Shown piece by piece: positions 18,765 to 27,432 of a stretch of DNA of 64,000 nt; the first letter of the stretch is position 1, and each line of letters opens with the position of its first letter. A model generated the notes under the pieces. It had not been told where the DNA came from, made no database searches, and saw nothing but the letters and a program-made list of their open reading frames with translations. The translations under genes were made by a program, and so were the position numbers. Origin of the DNA: Lysobacteraceae bacterium CU05-9 (GTDB lineage Bacteria; Pseudomonadota; Gammaproteobacteria; Xanthomonadales; Xanthomonadaceae); NCBI GenBank assembly GCA_007556525.1, contig SWJS01000001.1, positions 588,346-652,345 of the forward strand, given 5' to 3'.

Positions 18765-21700
18765 TTCGCGCGGCGCTCCATGAGGTTATAGACCACCGGA
18801 ATGACAAACAGCGTCAACATGGTCGAGACCAGCAAGCCGCCAATGACCGTGATCGCCATCGGCGAACGAACTTCGGAGCCCTGTCCTGTCGCAAGTGCCA
18901 ACGGCAAAAACCCGAACAAGCTACAAGCAGTCGTCATGATGATCGGGCGCAAGCGTGAACGTGCACCCTGCACGATTGCATCGGCAACCGGCACGCCTTC
19001 TGCACGGAGTTGATTGACCTTGTCGATGAGGATGATGGCATTTTTGGTCACCAAACCAACCAACAGAATCAAGCCGATGAAAACAACGACCGAGATTGTG
19101 TTACGCGTGATGAACAATGCGAGCACAGCGCCGACCAGCGCCAGTGGGATCGTAAACAAGATCACAAACGGGTGACGCAACGATTCAAACTGCGAAGCCA
19201 TCACGAGATAGACTAGGAATACCGCCAAGGCAAATGCAAACAGCAACGAGCGCGTCGACTCCGCAAGCTCTGCGCCCTGCCCGCCTATCGACATCTCAAC
19301 GTCTGTGCCCAATGGATTCTTGGCGACCATTGAGTTCACCTCCTGCACTGCCGCACCAAGATCGATGTCACGCAGGTTTGACGAAATGACCGCAACCCGT
19401 TGTTGGTCGGCGCGATGGATTTCCGATGGACCCGTTGTGCTGACAACATCCGCGACAGTCGACAGCAACACAGAGCCGCCACGCGGGGCGTTGATGACGA
19501 GGTTGCGAAGTTCATTGACCGAGGAACGTTGCGTCGGCTCAGCGCGAACGAGCACATCGATCTTGCGGTCGCGGAAACTGTAGCGAGTTGCGACTTCACC
19601 TCGCACTTGGCGTACAACGCTGTCTGCGATCTGACGCGACGTCAGTCCAATGGCGCCGGCGCGCGCTTCATCGAAGCGAATTTGAATCTCAGGGAAGCCT
19701 TGCTCCACAGTCGACTTCACATCTGCGAAATGCGCTGGCTTGGCACGCAACATTGCTGCCATCTTCTGACCGGCTTTCTGGATCTGATTCAAGTCATCGC
19801 CACGGATCTCAATTTCCAACGGTGAGGAGAAAGAGAACAATTGTGGCCGTGAAAAATTAACCTGTGCGTTCGGGTATGAGCGCATGGATGCACGCATTTT
19901 TTCGGTGATTGAACGCTCAACGGCTGGCGAACCACCGTCCTGCATGAGGATGCTGATTTTGCCGATGTTTTCGCCGCTTTCAGTCGGATTCGCATCCAGG
20001 CGCGTGCCTTGACCCGACACGCCATAAAGATCACGCACACCGGCATCTTTGCTGTGAGCGACTTGAATGTCCTTCACGACTGCATCTGTTTGCGTCAATG
20101 GAGTTCCTGGTGGCAATTTGACCGTCATATCGAATCGGTCCTGCGCTAGTTGCGGAATCAAGTCCGTTCCGAGGAATGGCACGATCAACATACTCAAGCA
20201 GAACGTCAATGCAGCCGCACCCAGCACCAACGTTGGACGATTCAACGCTTTGGGCAATGCGCGCAAGTAGCGATCTTCCAACCAGTGATATGGACGCATT
20301 GCGATGTCACTTGCTCGCCCCATGACCGGTGCAACCACGCGAACGATTCCGTTCCAGATACGGAAGAAAACCCACATCAAACCGTAATAGATCCAGCCGA
20401 AGAAACGTCCAATATAGGATCCACCACGCGCGACTTTCTGTTGCCATGGCTTGTTGTATGTCTTTGGTTCCCGCTCCGGCTCTTCCGGAAATCCCATCGG
20501 TGCCGTCGCTTTCAACGCGCTCAACATGGGAATCAACGTCATCGAGACAATCAACGAAATCGCGATGGCGATTGCGATGGTCAACGCCTGGTCACGGAAC
20601 AATTGACCTGCGACTTGCCCGACAAATACGAGCGGCAAAAACACCGCAATCGTCGTCAACGTCGACGCCATAACGGCCAGTGACACTTCCTTAGTTCCCT
20701 TGATCGCGGCTTCAAGGACGCCCATGCCCCGCTCTCGCGCCTTCGCGATACTCTCCAACACCACGATCGAGTCATCGACCACGAGTCCGGTTGCCAACGC
20801 CAATCCGCCGAGCGACATGACGTTGAGGCTCAAGCCCAGTTGACCCATGAAGAAGAACGTCGTGATGATGGATACCGGCAAACTCAAGCTGACGACAAAC
20901 GTACTCCAGCCATCACGCAGGAAAAGGAAAATAATCAGGATCGCCAACGCACCACCGATCACCGCATCAAGCTTCACGTCATTGACGGCGTGCTGGATGA
21001 ATTGCGATTGATCGTCGATGACCGAGAGCTGCATGCCCTTGGGAATTTCTTTTTGCAAAATCTCCAGTCGTTTGTGCACGCCATCCGCAGTCGCCACCGT
21101 ATTCGCGTCGCCTTCCTTATAGATGGCGAGTTCGACCGTTTCACGACCATCCAAACGAATGATGGATTCGCGCTCCTTGTAAGATTGATGGACTTCCGCA
21201 ATGTCCTTCAACCGAATTGGCATACCGCCACCGGGCGTGACGTTGCCTGATGCATTAGCTGACTGCACGTTGGATGCCGCTGCCAATGCCGCAGCGTTCC
21301 CGGTTGCAGCCGCCACCGATGCCATTTGCGCCGCAGCACTCGTCGCCGCATCGTTACCGGCAGCGCGCGTCGTGACCAACATCTCGCGCAAGTCATCGAT
21401 CGTGCGGAATTCGTTCACCGTGCGAACGAGATAACGCTGCGTGCCCTCTTCAATGCGGCCGGCAGATAGATTGACGTTTTCCGCCGACAGGCGTGAGATC
21501 ACCGTTTCAATCGGAATGTGCAGCGCTGCGATCTTGCGTGTGTCCAGATCAATCTGGATCTCATCTTCGAGACCACCACCGATCTTGACGGCGGCGACAC
21601 CTTCGACGGGTTCGAGTTTTTTGCGGAGATCATCATCCGCGTAGCGACGCAATTCAATCAGCTTGTCGACAGGATCGGCCGTATCCGAAGAGGTCAATGC

Positions 21701-22147
21701 CAGCCGGACAATTGGCTCGGTCGATGGATTGAAGCGCAAGATCACGGGGGACTTCGCCTGCAACGGCAACTGCACAGTATCGAGTTTGTCGCGAACATCG
21801 AGACCCGCTTGGTCCATGTTCGTACCCCACGCATACTCGAGCACGATATCGCTTTGACCGGTGCGCGAGATGGATTTGATTTTGCGCAGTCCTTTGACGA
21901 CACCCAGCGCTTCTTCCAGCGGTTCGCTGATCAGCGTTTCAACTTCAGCGGGCGCGGCACCGGTGTACTCCGTTCGAACTGTCAGCGTTGGATAACTCAT
22001 CTCCGGCAAGAGATTGACCTTCAACGAGTTCAACGCAATCAAGCCGAACAAAACCAACGTGATCGTCATCATCGCAATCGTCACGCGACGCCTTGTCGCG
22101 AACTCGACAAGATCGAATGGGCGGGCTTCGTGGGAATCGAAACTCAT
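18761..22147 (-). CDS. RND efflux permease with canonical relay residues and two long insertions
   Basis: A 1128-residue AcrB/MdtB-class pump, about 80-100 residues longer than usual. TM4 keeps both aspartates (VVDDSIVVLES, Asp458-Asp459) and TM10 keeps lysine (GLVTKNAIILIDK). Two insertions account for the length. One at residues about 261-307 is rich in Ala, Ser and Asn and lies in the first periplasmic loop. The other at about 550-637 lies on the cytoplasmic side between TM6 and TM7 and holds aromatic, amphipathic stretches (FFGWIYYGLMWVFFRIWNG). It lies 19 bases after the adaptor gene and overlaps the second pump gene by 4 bases. The arrangement of one adaptor and two different pumps resembles mdtABC, where the two pumps form one mixed trimer. 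Confidence 0.9.
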   Translation of the reverse strand: MSFDSHEARPFDLVEFATRRRVTIAMMTITLVLFGLIALNSLKVNLLPEMSYPTLTVRTEYTGAAPAEVETLISEPLEEALGVVKGLRKIKSISRTGQSDIVLEYAWGTNMDQAGLDVRDKLDTVQLPLQAKSPVILRFNPSTEPIVRLALTSSDTADPVDKLIELRRYADDDLRKKLEPVEGVAAVKIGGGLEDEIQIDLDTRKIAALHIPIETVISRLSAENVNLSAGRIEEGTQRYLVRTVNEFRTIDDLREMLVTTRAAGNDAATSAAAQMASVAAATGNAAALAAASNVQSANASGNVTPGGGMPIRLKDIAEVHQSYKERESIIRLDGRETVELAIYKEGDANTVATADGVHKRLEILQKEIPKGMQLSVIDDQSQFIQHAVNDVKLDAVIGGALAILIIFLFLRDGWSTFVVSLSLPVSIITTFFFMGQLGLSLNVMSLGGLALATGLVVDDSIVVLESIAKARERGMGVLEAAIKGTKEVSLAVMASTLTTIAVFLPLVFVGQVAGQLFRDQALTIAIAIAISLIVSMTLIPMLSALKATAPMGFPEEPEREPKTYNKPWQQKVARGGSYIGRFFGWIYYGLMWVFFRIWNGIVRVVAPVMGRASDIAMRPYHWLEDRYLRALPKALNRPTLVLGAAALTFCLSMLIVPFLGTDLIPQLAQDRFDMTVKLPPGTPLTQTDAVVKDIQVAHSKDAGVRDLYGVSGQGTRLDANPTESGENIGKISILMQDGGSPAVERSITEKMRASMRSYPNAQVNFSRPQLFSFSSPLEIEIRGDDLNQIQKAGQKMAAMLRAKPAHFADVKSTVEQGFPEIQIRFDEARAGAIGLTSRQIADSVVRQVRGEVATRYSFRDRKIDVLVRAEPTQRSSVNELRNLVINAPRGGSVLLSTVADVVSTTGPSEIHRADQQRVAVISSNLRDIDLGAAVQEVNSMVAKNPLGTDVEMSIGGQGAELAESTRSLLFAFALAVFLVYLVMASQFESLRHPFVILFTIPLALVGAVLALFITRNTISVVVFIGLILLVGLVTKNAIILIDKVNQLRAEGVPVADAIVQGARSRLRPIIMTTACSLFGFLPLALATGQGSEVRSPMAITVIGGLLVSTMLTLFVIPVVYNLMERRAK

Positions 22148-22166
22148 TGAGTGAGAGTCCTATCCG

Positions 22167-23258
22167 TTAGGGTGTCGATGACGTCGGAACTTCCGGCGCA
22201 GATGGCAAAATCGTTACAGCTAACCCTTCGCGTACCGCGGCTTTACCAGCTGTGATGACACGATCCGCTGGAGTCAGGCCGCTTTTCACCTCGATCATCG
22301 AACCATCGGTGTATCCCGTTGTGATCGCTACACGCTGCGCTTTACCATCGCGAACGACGAAGACTGCAGTATTTTGCTCACCCTCAAGCAACGCCGTGCG
22401 TGGAATCAACATCGCCTGTGCATGTTCATCGAACGAAATTTGCAAACGTCCGAACATGCCAGCCTGCAACCCCGTCCCACCGGCGAACGATGTGACGACC
22501 CGGAACGTTCCGCTTCCCGAATCAACAACTGGCGCAATGCGCGAAACACGGCCTTCAAAAGTGCGATCAGGCAATGCATCGACCGTCATTTTGACTGGCA
22601 AGCCAATCTTCAATTTCGTTTTCTCAGCTTCCGGCACATTCAACACCGCTTCCAATTCTGCGCTGCTGACGATCCGGAAAATCGGCGAGCTGATCTGCAC
22701 GAAGTTGCCTGTCTTGATGCTGCGCGCCGCGATGATGCCTGAAATTGGCGCAGTGACATTGCAGTATGACAACTCCAAACGCGCCATCTTGTTCTGCGCG
22801 CGTGCGTTCTCGAGTTCGAAGCGAATGCGATCGAGATCTGCGGTGGCAATCAACTTCTCAGCCGCAAGAGCTTGCGCGCGGGCGAAGTCACGCGTGAGCT
22901 TTTCGACTTGCGCTTGTGACTGTTCCACCTGCAGGCGTTGACGCGCGCTGTCCAGGCGAACCAGCGTCTGCCCTGCACGCACTGACTGACCTTCCTCAGC
23001 GAGAACTTGCTGGGCGACGCCGGACGTTTTCGCAACGACTTGCGCCTCACCACGCGCTTCCAGCGGCGCAGTTCCGGAGAAGTTCGCGGAAATCGAGTCC
23101 ATGCGAACGTTTACGACTTCAACGGGAACAGCTTCGGGCTTCTTCTCGGCTTCGGCGTCGGCGGTGTCCTTCTTTTTGCAACCGATCAAACTGACACTCA
23201 CGACAAGAAAACCGCAAATCACTGCACGGCGTAGGGAAACTGGTAAAAATGCACGCAT
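22167..23258 (-). CDS. RND efflux periplasmic adaptor, lipoprotein (membrane fusion protein)
   Basis: A 363-residue membrane fusion protein linking RND pumps to an outer-membrane channel. ATG 23258 gives MRAFLPVSLRRAVICGF and a lipobox SLIGC, so it is a lipoprotein; the longer frame to 23315 has no such leader. Domains in order are the lipoyl half-motif (ARGEAQVVAKTSGVAQQVLAEEGQSVRAGQTLVRLD), an alpha-helical hairpin around residues 110-160, the second lipoyl half (SYCNVTAPISGIIAAR), a beta-barrel and a membrane-proximal domain. It is the first gene of the efflux operon and is divergent from the first cytochrome c gene, with 195 bases between them. Confidence 0.92.
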   Translation of the reverse strand: MRAFLPVSLRRAVICGFLVVSVSLIGCKKKDTADAEAEKKPEAVPVEVVNVRMDSISANFSGTAPLEARGEAQVVAKTSGVAQQVLAEEGQSVRAGQTLVRLDSARQRLQVEQSQAQVEKLTRDFARAQALAAEKLIATADLDRIRFELENARAQNKMARLELSYCNVTAPISGIIAARSIKTGNFVQISSPIFRIVSSAELEAVLNVPEAEKTKLKIGLPVKMTVDALPDRTFEGRVSRIAPVVDSGSGTFRVVTSFAGGTGLQAGMFGRLQISFDEHAQAMLIPRTALLEGEQNTAVFVVRDGKAQRVAITTGYTDGSMIEVKSGLTPADRVITAGKAAVREGLAVTILPSAPEVPTSSTP

Positions 23259-23408
23259 GTAATTCGAATCCTTGAGCGCGAAACGGAGTCTGGCAACGTT
23301 AGCCAATGTCGTCACAATACTGGAATATTGCGAACTTGCGACCTGCCAGAGGTCATGTGGACTTTCGGACTTGCGATCTTGATCTTTCTAAATCGCGCCT
23401 GAAACCGA

Positions 23409-23414
23409 TATAAT
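23409..23414 (+). promoter_or_regulatory. Candidate -10 box for the cytochrome c pair
   Basis: A consensus TATAAT lies 40 bases upstream of the cytochrome c start. No good -35 box is visible at the right distance, so an activator may be needed. The intergenic region 23259-23453 also must hold the efflux operon promoter on the other strand. Confidence 0.35.
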
Positions 23415-23453
23415 GCCCGTTGAACCCTTATTTAGTGGAATTTGGATTTTTCT

Positions 23454-23852
23454 ATGAAGCGACACTTGATGATCGTGACATTGGCCGGTCTGTCCGTGAT
23501 TGCGTTGGCTGCCGGCGCACAGGATGCGGCTAAGACACCAACCGCCGCTCCGGCTGCACCAGCAGCTGCTGCAGCACCTGCGACGCCTGCTGCTTTGGTC
23601 GGCAATGTCAAGAATGGTGAAACGTTGGCGTATACGTGCCGTGGTTGCCACGGTGTTACCGGCTTCAAGAACGCTTATCCGAGCTACCACGTGCCACGCA
23701 TCGGCGGTCAATCCGAAACGTATTTGCGCAATGCGTTGATGGAGTATCGCAAGGGCGAACGTCCGCATCCAACGATGCGCGCGCAAGCAACGAGCTTCTC
23801 CGAACAGCAGATCGCGGACATCGCTGCGTATCTCGCGACCATCAAGCCGTAA
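23454..23852 (+). CDS. Monohaem cytochrome c, c4/c5-like, periplasmic
   Basis: A 132-residue exported class I cytochrome c. It has a signal peptide (KRHLMIVTLAGLSVIALAAGAQ), an Ala/Pro-rich linker at residues about 28-47, and one haem site CRGCH near residue 62. A methionine in PTMRAQATSFS is a possible distal ligand. The IGGQSETYLRNALMEYRKGER block is typical of cytochrome c4 domains, which mature through the Ccm system encoded later in this window. A second similar cytochrome gene follows 51 bases later. ATG 23454 is used; an in-frame start four codons earlier is poorer. Confidence 0.88.
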   Translation: MKRHLMIVTLAGLSVIALAAGAQDAAKTPTAAPAAPAAAAAPATPAALVGNVKNGETLAYTCRGCHGVTGFKNAYPSYHVPRIGGQSETYLRNALMEYRKGERPHPTMRAQATSFSEQQIADIAAYLATIKP

Positions 23853-23903
23853 TCGTTTGACGATTACTGAGCTGACTGTCCAAATATTTTGAGCGAATCC
23901 GAA

Positions 23904-24368
23904 ATGATGAAGATTACGACAAAGAACATCCGCCTCCTGTCCGCAGCGGCAGTGACGATTCTTGCCCTCGCCGCTTGCTCCTCCGAGAAGAAAGCGGAAG
24001 GCGCAGCCGCTGGCCCAACCGAAACGCAGGAAGACATCATTAAGACGTCTTCCGCCGGACTGCCACAAGGCCGCATTGCTGAAGGCGAAGCATTGGCGAA
24101 GAGCCAAACCGGTCCAACCAAGCAAGCATGCATTGAATGCCATGGCATGGACGGTGCGGCACCAACTGACCCAACCTATCCAGTTCTCGCCGGTCAATAT
24201 GCTGACTACATGGCGCATTCGTTGGTCGCATATCGCGAAGGTCAACGCAAGAACGCTGTGATGGGTGGACAAGCTGGCCACCTCAACGATCAGGACATTG
24301 CCGATTTGTCGGCATACTTTGCTTCGCGTCCTGCGAAGTTGAGCAACCTGTCGAAGGGTTACGAATAA
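23904..24368 (+). CDS. Monohaem cytochrome c, lipoprotein
   Basis: A 154-residue cytochrome c with lipobox LALAACSS, so it is probably lipid-anchored on the periplasmic face. The haem site is CIECH near residue 80, and VMGGQAGHLNDQDIADLSAYFASRP holds a likely methionine ligand. VLAGQYADYMAHSLVAYREGQR matches the same c4-type block as the preceding gene, so the two are diverged neighbours, perhaps together acting as the two halves of a dihaem c4. The start is ATG 23904 or the adjacent ATG 23907. A strong terminator follows. Confidence 0.86.
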   Translation: MMKITTKNIRLLSAAAVTILALAACSSEKKAEGAAAGPTETQEDIIKTSSAGLPQGRIAEGEALAKSQTGPTKQACIECHGMDGAAPTDPTYPVLAGQYADYMAHSLVAYREGQRKNAVMGGQAGHLNDQDIADLSAYFASRPAKLSNLSKGYE

Positions 24369-24398
24369 GAATCCAACGGATTCCGAACCGCAAACGAA

Positions 24399-24429
24399 GA
24401 AGCGCCGGTCATTGAACCGGCGCTTTTTT
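24399..24429 (+). terminator. Rho-independent terminator after the cytochrome pair
   Basis: AGCGCCGGT pairs with ACCGGCGCT around a 6-base loop and is followed by six T. It lies 30 bases beyond the cytochrome stop and reaches the last bases of the convergent gene. Confidence 0.85.
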
Positions 24430-25984
24430 ATTTCTCATCACCAAACTTGAACGTTGGCTTCTTGGGAGGTGGCGGTGGGAGCGGAACGGTACCCTGCACC
24501 TTTTTGATCTCCTGACCCGGCAAGATTGCGCCAGGACCGAAGTCTTCAGGTGGCTTGTCAGTTTGGCGTCCACCGTTATGCTGATTGAGCTCAGGCTTGT
24601 ATGGAACCTTCGGTGGTGGTCGAGCGATGGCCTCCTGATCCTGCATGTTTGGATCGTCAGGCATACAGCCACCGCCAAGCTGCAACAGTGATACGCGGCA
24701 TTTCAAGACGGCGGAAGTTCCCGGGATTTTGATGGAGAAATCCTTGATCCCACGACGGACCAGTTCTTCCAAAACATCTTCATTCGGCAACCAGACCATC
24801 GACCCGCTGCCACCGATATCCGTTGGACGACGTTTGCGCCAAGTACCGGCACGGTCAATGTCGCGGATTTCGCCGTTACGCAGGCCAGGTGGATCATTGC
24901 GGGAAGCCGAACCTTTGTACGGGAGCTTCGGCTTGCCTTGCTCATCGAACAAATCATTCCCCTTCAGCATGCCGTCGCGGGCATTTCGCGAACCTTGATT
25001 CGAGCCATCGCGATTGCGGTTGGAGTTGCCCCAATCACTCGCACCTTGGCGAGTTGTCCAACCGCCCGGTGCAGTCGTGACAAGCGGGCCCGTCGTTTGC
25101 GACGTTCCGGTGCCCATCGGTCGACTTGAACTTGCACTTCCGGAGGATGAACTGGATGTAGCAGCGGCATTCGATGCGCCGGTGGATGCGGTACTGGCAG
25201 CGCTGGCATTCGCCGCGCTACTTCCTGCTTGCGGGCTGGGAATGGAACGCTCGTTCAAACCACGCTGCGGAACCGCAATGGATTGCGATGCCGCGGATGA
25301 TGATGGTGCAGGCAAGCTGACATTGGGCCGTTGGACTGGTTCACCGACATCGCGGACAACGATGTCACGTTGCGGCATTTGGAATACCGGCGACTTGGAT
25401 ACATTCGGGGCAGGCAGGCGGGAATCCGGCAAAACAAACGTATCCGGCTCCGGCGCAGTCTCCTTGCTCAGCGTCACTCGCGCAGGCGTTTCCGCAATTG
25501 GCTCCGGTGGTGATGCAGGCGCTGTGGTTTGTTCCGGTGGTTGCTTCGGCGTTGCGGCCGCCGCACTGGCCGATGCACTTGCCGATGATTGAGCCGACCT
25601 ATTCGTAGCGGTTTGCTGTGACGGTTGCGCGTTACCACCACCCTCAACTTTATTGCCGCGACCGATGAACTCCACCATCGTGATGGTCTGCTCTTCCTCA
25701 GGCGGCGTGACCATCGCAAGATATTGCACGTACATGAAATAAATCATGAGCACGGCGAAAAATAAATTAAGCAGCAGCGAAATCAGCAACGAAGCCCAAC
25801 GCGTTGTTCGCTCATCCCGCGGCGACGGGTCCCAACCTTCGCGGAACAAGACGTGCCGAATGGCTTGAGCACGCGTACGCTCGCCAGGCTCTACCGGGAA
25901 CGACTTCGGGCGATAAGGGCGGTCACGGAAAAAATCACCGAAATCTTCAGGACGAAATCCTGCGGTTGAATCCGAAGCCGCCAT
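24428..25984 (-). CDS. Proline/serine/alanine-rich membrane protein ('transmembrane repetitive protein')
   Basis: A 518-residue protein with one clear membrane helix at about residues 65-90 (LLISLLLNLFFAVLMIYFMY), a cytoplasmic N-terminus with FRPEDFGDFFRDRPYRP, and a long low-complexity region rich in Pro, Ser, Ala and Gln (about 110-320). A more ordered part follows, with WLPNEDVLEELVRRGIKDFSIK and LKCRVSLLQLGGGC, and the end is a run PLPPPPPKKP. The layout (helix then long proline-rich spacer) recalls TonB, but I see no TonB C-terminal motif. Xanthomonadales carry relatives with this name and no known function. ATG 25984 avoids overlap with nfuA, which lies 13 bases upstream. Confidence 0.78.
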   Translation of the reverse strand: MAASDSTAGFRPEDFGDFFRDRPYRPKSFPVEPGERTRAQAIRHVLFREGWDPSPRDERTTRWASLLISLLLNLFFAVLMIYFMYVQYLAMVTPPEEEQTITMVEFIGRGNKVEGGGNAQPSQQTATNRSAQSSASASASAAAATPKQPPEQTTAPASPPEPIAETPARVTLSKETAPEPDTFVLPDSRLPAPNVSKSPVFQMPQRDIVVRDVGEPVQRPNVSLPAPSSSAASQSIAVPQRGLNERSIPSPQAGSSAANASAASTASTGASNAAATSSSSSGSASSSRPMGTGTSQTTGPLVTTAPGGWTTRQGASDWGNSNRNRDGSNQGSRNARDGMLKGNDLFDEQGKPKLPYKGSASRNDPPGLRNGEIRDIDRAGTWRKRRPTDIGGSGSMVWLPNEDVLEELVRRGIKDFSIKIPGTSAVLKCRVSLLQLGGGCMPDDPNMQDQEAIARPPPKVPYKPELNQHNGGRQTDKPPEDFGPGAILPGQEIKKVQGTVPLPPPPPKKPTFKFGDEK

Positions 25985-25997
25985 CGTCAGTGTGGCG

Positions 25998-26600
25998 TTA
26001 CGCCGACGGTTGCGTCTCGCGCGCGATGTAAGGCGCGGAACCGGTGTCATGATCCGTTACGTCACGGACAGCCGTGATTTCCGGGATCTTCGCTTTCAAG
26101 CTCGTTTCGATTCCTTGCTTCAATGTCACATCCGCCATGCCACAGCCGTGGCACCCGCCACCGAACCGCAACCACACCACGTTATCCGCGGTGACGGAAT
26201 CGACAGCGACGGAGCCACGATGAGCGGCCAGCTGCGGATTAATTTCGGTTTCGATTAAATACTGCACGCGTTCTATGACCGACGAATTGCTGTCAGGTTC
26301 CTTACCTTTGATATTCGGTGCACGGATCTGCAACTGCGTCGCAACGCCTTGCTTCACATAGTCAATCTCGGCACCATCCAGATATGGAACACTGTTAGGC
26401 TCCAACCAAACGGTAAAACCTTCACAATCGATTGCCCACTCTTCGCCCGTCAAATCCGCAGGCTCTGCGAATTCAAGTCGGACATCTGCTTTGGGTGTGC
26501 CTGCATGCACTGCGGAGAGCCGCACGCCGAGTCCGGCGATGCCTTCACGCGAGATCAATTGACGGAAATGATCCTGCGCGGTTTCGGAAATTTGAATCAT
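25998..26600 (-). CDS. nfuA: Fe-S cluster carrier NfuA
   Basis: A 200-residue scaffold or carrier protein. The N-terminal half is an A-type-like domain without its cysteines ([17 protein letters not shown]), and the C-terminal Nfu domain has the cluster motif [16 protein letters not shown], as in E. coli NfuA. It holds a [4Fe-4S] cluster between two monomers and delivers it to target enzymes. It is divergent from phhB, with only 30 bases between them. Confidence 0.95.
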   Translation of the reverse strand: MIQISETAQDHFRQLISREGIAGLGVRLSAVHAGTPKADVRLEFAEPADLTGEEWAIDCEGFTVWLEPNSVPYLDGAEIDYVKQGVATQLQIRAPNIKGKEPDSNSSVIERVQYLIETEINPQLAAHRGSVAVDSVTADNVVWLRFGGGCHGCGMADVTLKQGIETSLKAKIPEITAVRDVTDHDTGSAPYIARETQPSA

Positions 26601-26630
26601 GGGTTTATTCTAATGGGATAAGGAGAAAAA

Positions 26631-26972
26631 ATGGCTGACTTAATCCCGCTTGCACAAGCTCACTGCATTCCGCGCCGTGGCAGCGAACACCGCTTGCCTG
26701 AAGCGCAAATCCGTGAATTCCATCAGCAAGTTCCTGAATGGCAGGTGGCTGCTGATCAACGCTCGATTACCCGTACGTTCAAATTTGCGGACTATTATCG
26801 AACCATGGCTTTCGTCAACGCACTTGCGATGATTGCGCACCGCGAAGATCATCATCCCGATCTCTCGGTGCACTATGATCGTTGTGCCGTGAATTTCAAT
26901 ACGCACGACGTCGGCGGTTTGAGCGAGAATGATTTCATCTGCGCTGCGAAGGCCGATGCACTGATTGATTGA
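26631..26972 (+). CDS. phhB: 4a-hydroxytetrahydrobiopterin (pterin-4a-carbinolamine) dehydratase
   Basis: A 113-residue PCD/DCoH protein that dehydrates the pterin carbinolamine formed by aromatic amino acid hydroxylases. The motif HREDHHPDLSVHYDRC holds the catalytic histidines, and FNTHDVGGLSENDF is the conserved C-terminal block. A phenylalanine hydroxylase gene (phhA) is not in the window. An AAGGAGA ribosome site precedes ATG 26631. Confidence 0.93.
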   Translation: MADLIPLAQAHCIPRRGSEHRLPEAQIREFHQQVPEWQVAADQRSITRTFKFADYYRTMAFVNALAMIAHREDHHPDLSVHYDRCAVNFNTHDVGGLSENDFICAAKADALID

Positions 26973-27015
26973 TGGCGATGCATGCCACGTTGAAGATTTT
27001 TTTGGGCGAAATTTA

Positions 27016-27429
27016 ATGAGCACTGTTCAAATGAAAATGATCCCCTACGCCGCACTGGCGCTGACCATGTCCATCGCGCTTGTGGGCTGCAAGAAGAATG
27101 AGCCAACGGTCGTTCAACCTGCCGGTGAGAACCGTGAGGTGATGGCGATTGATACGCCGCCGCCGATGTATCCGCTGAAGCAATTTTGTACGCAAGTGGG
27201 TGGCATCGTAGAGCTGGAGATCGGAATCGGCACAGATGGTCTGGTCAATGCCGTGCGTACCGTGAAATCGAGCGGTGTCCCCGAACTCGACGCCGCTGCA
27301 ATCGAGGCGACGAAGAAGTACAAATTCCAACCGGCGTTGCTGAATGGCAATCCGATTGCCAAAAAGATCCGCGTCCCCGTCAACTTCAATCCATCGAAGG
27401 TGCCTGACGAGCGCTGCACGAAGATCTAA
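27016..27429 (+). CDS. TonB-like C-terminal domain lipoprotein
   Basis: A 137-residue protein with a lipoprotein signal (AALALTMSIALVGCKK) and a TonB C-terminal fold: PPPMYPLKQFCTQVGGIVELEI, GTDGLVNAVRTVKSSGVPELDAAAIEA and KKYKFQPALLNGNPI. It lacks the N-terminal membrane anchor and proline-rich spacer of true TonB, so it cannot transmit energy in the usual way. It is in the same direction as phhB, 43 bases later. ATG 27016 gives the signal peptide; the open frame extends further back without one. Role unknown. Confidence 0.82.
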   Translation: MSTVQMKMIPYAALALTMSIALVGCKKNEPTVVQPAGENREVMAIDTPPPMYPLKQFCTQVGGIVELEIGIGTDGLVNAVRTVKSSGVPELDAAAIEATKKYKFQPALLNGNPIAKKIRVPVNFNPSKVPDERCTKI

Positions 27430-27432
27430 GGT

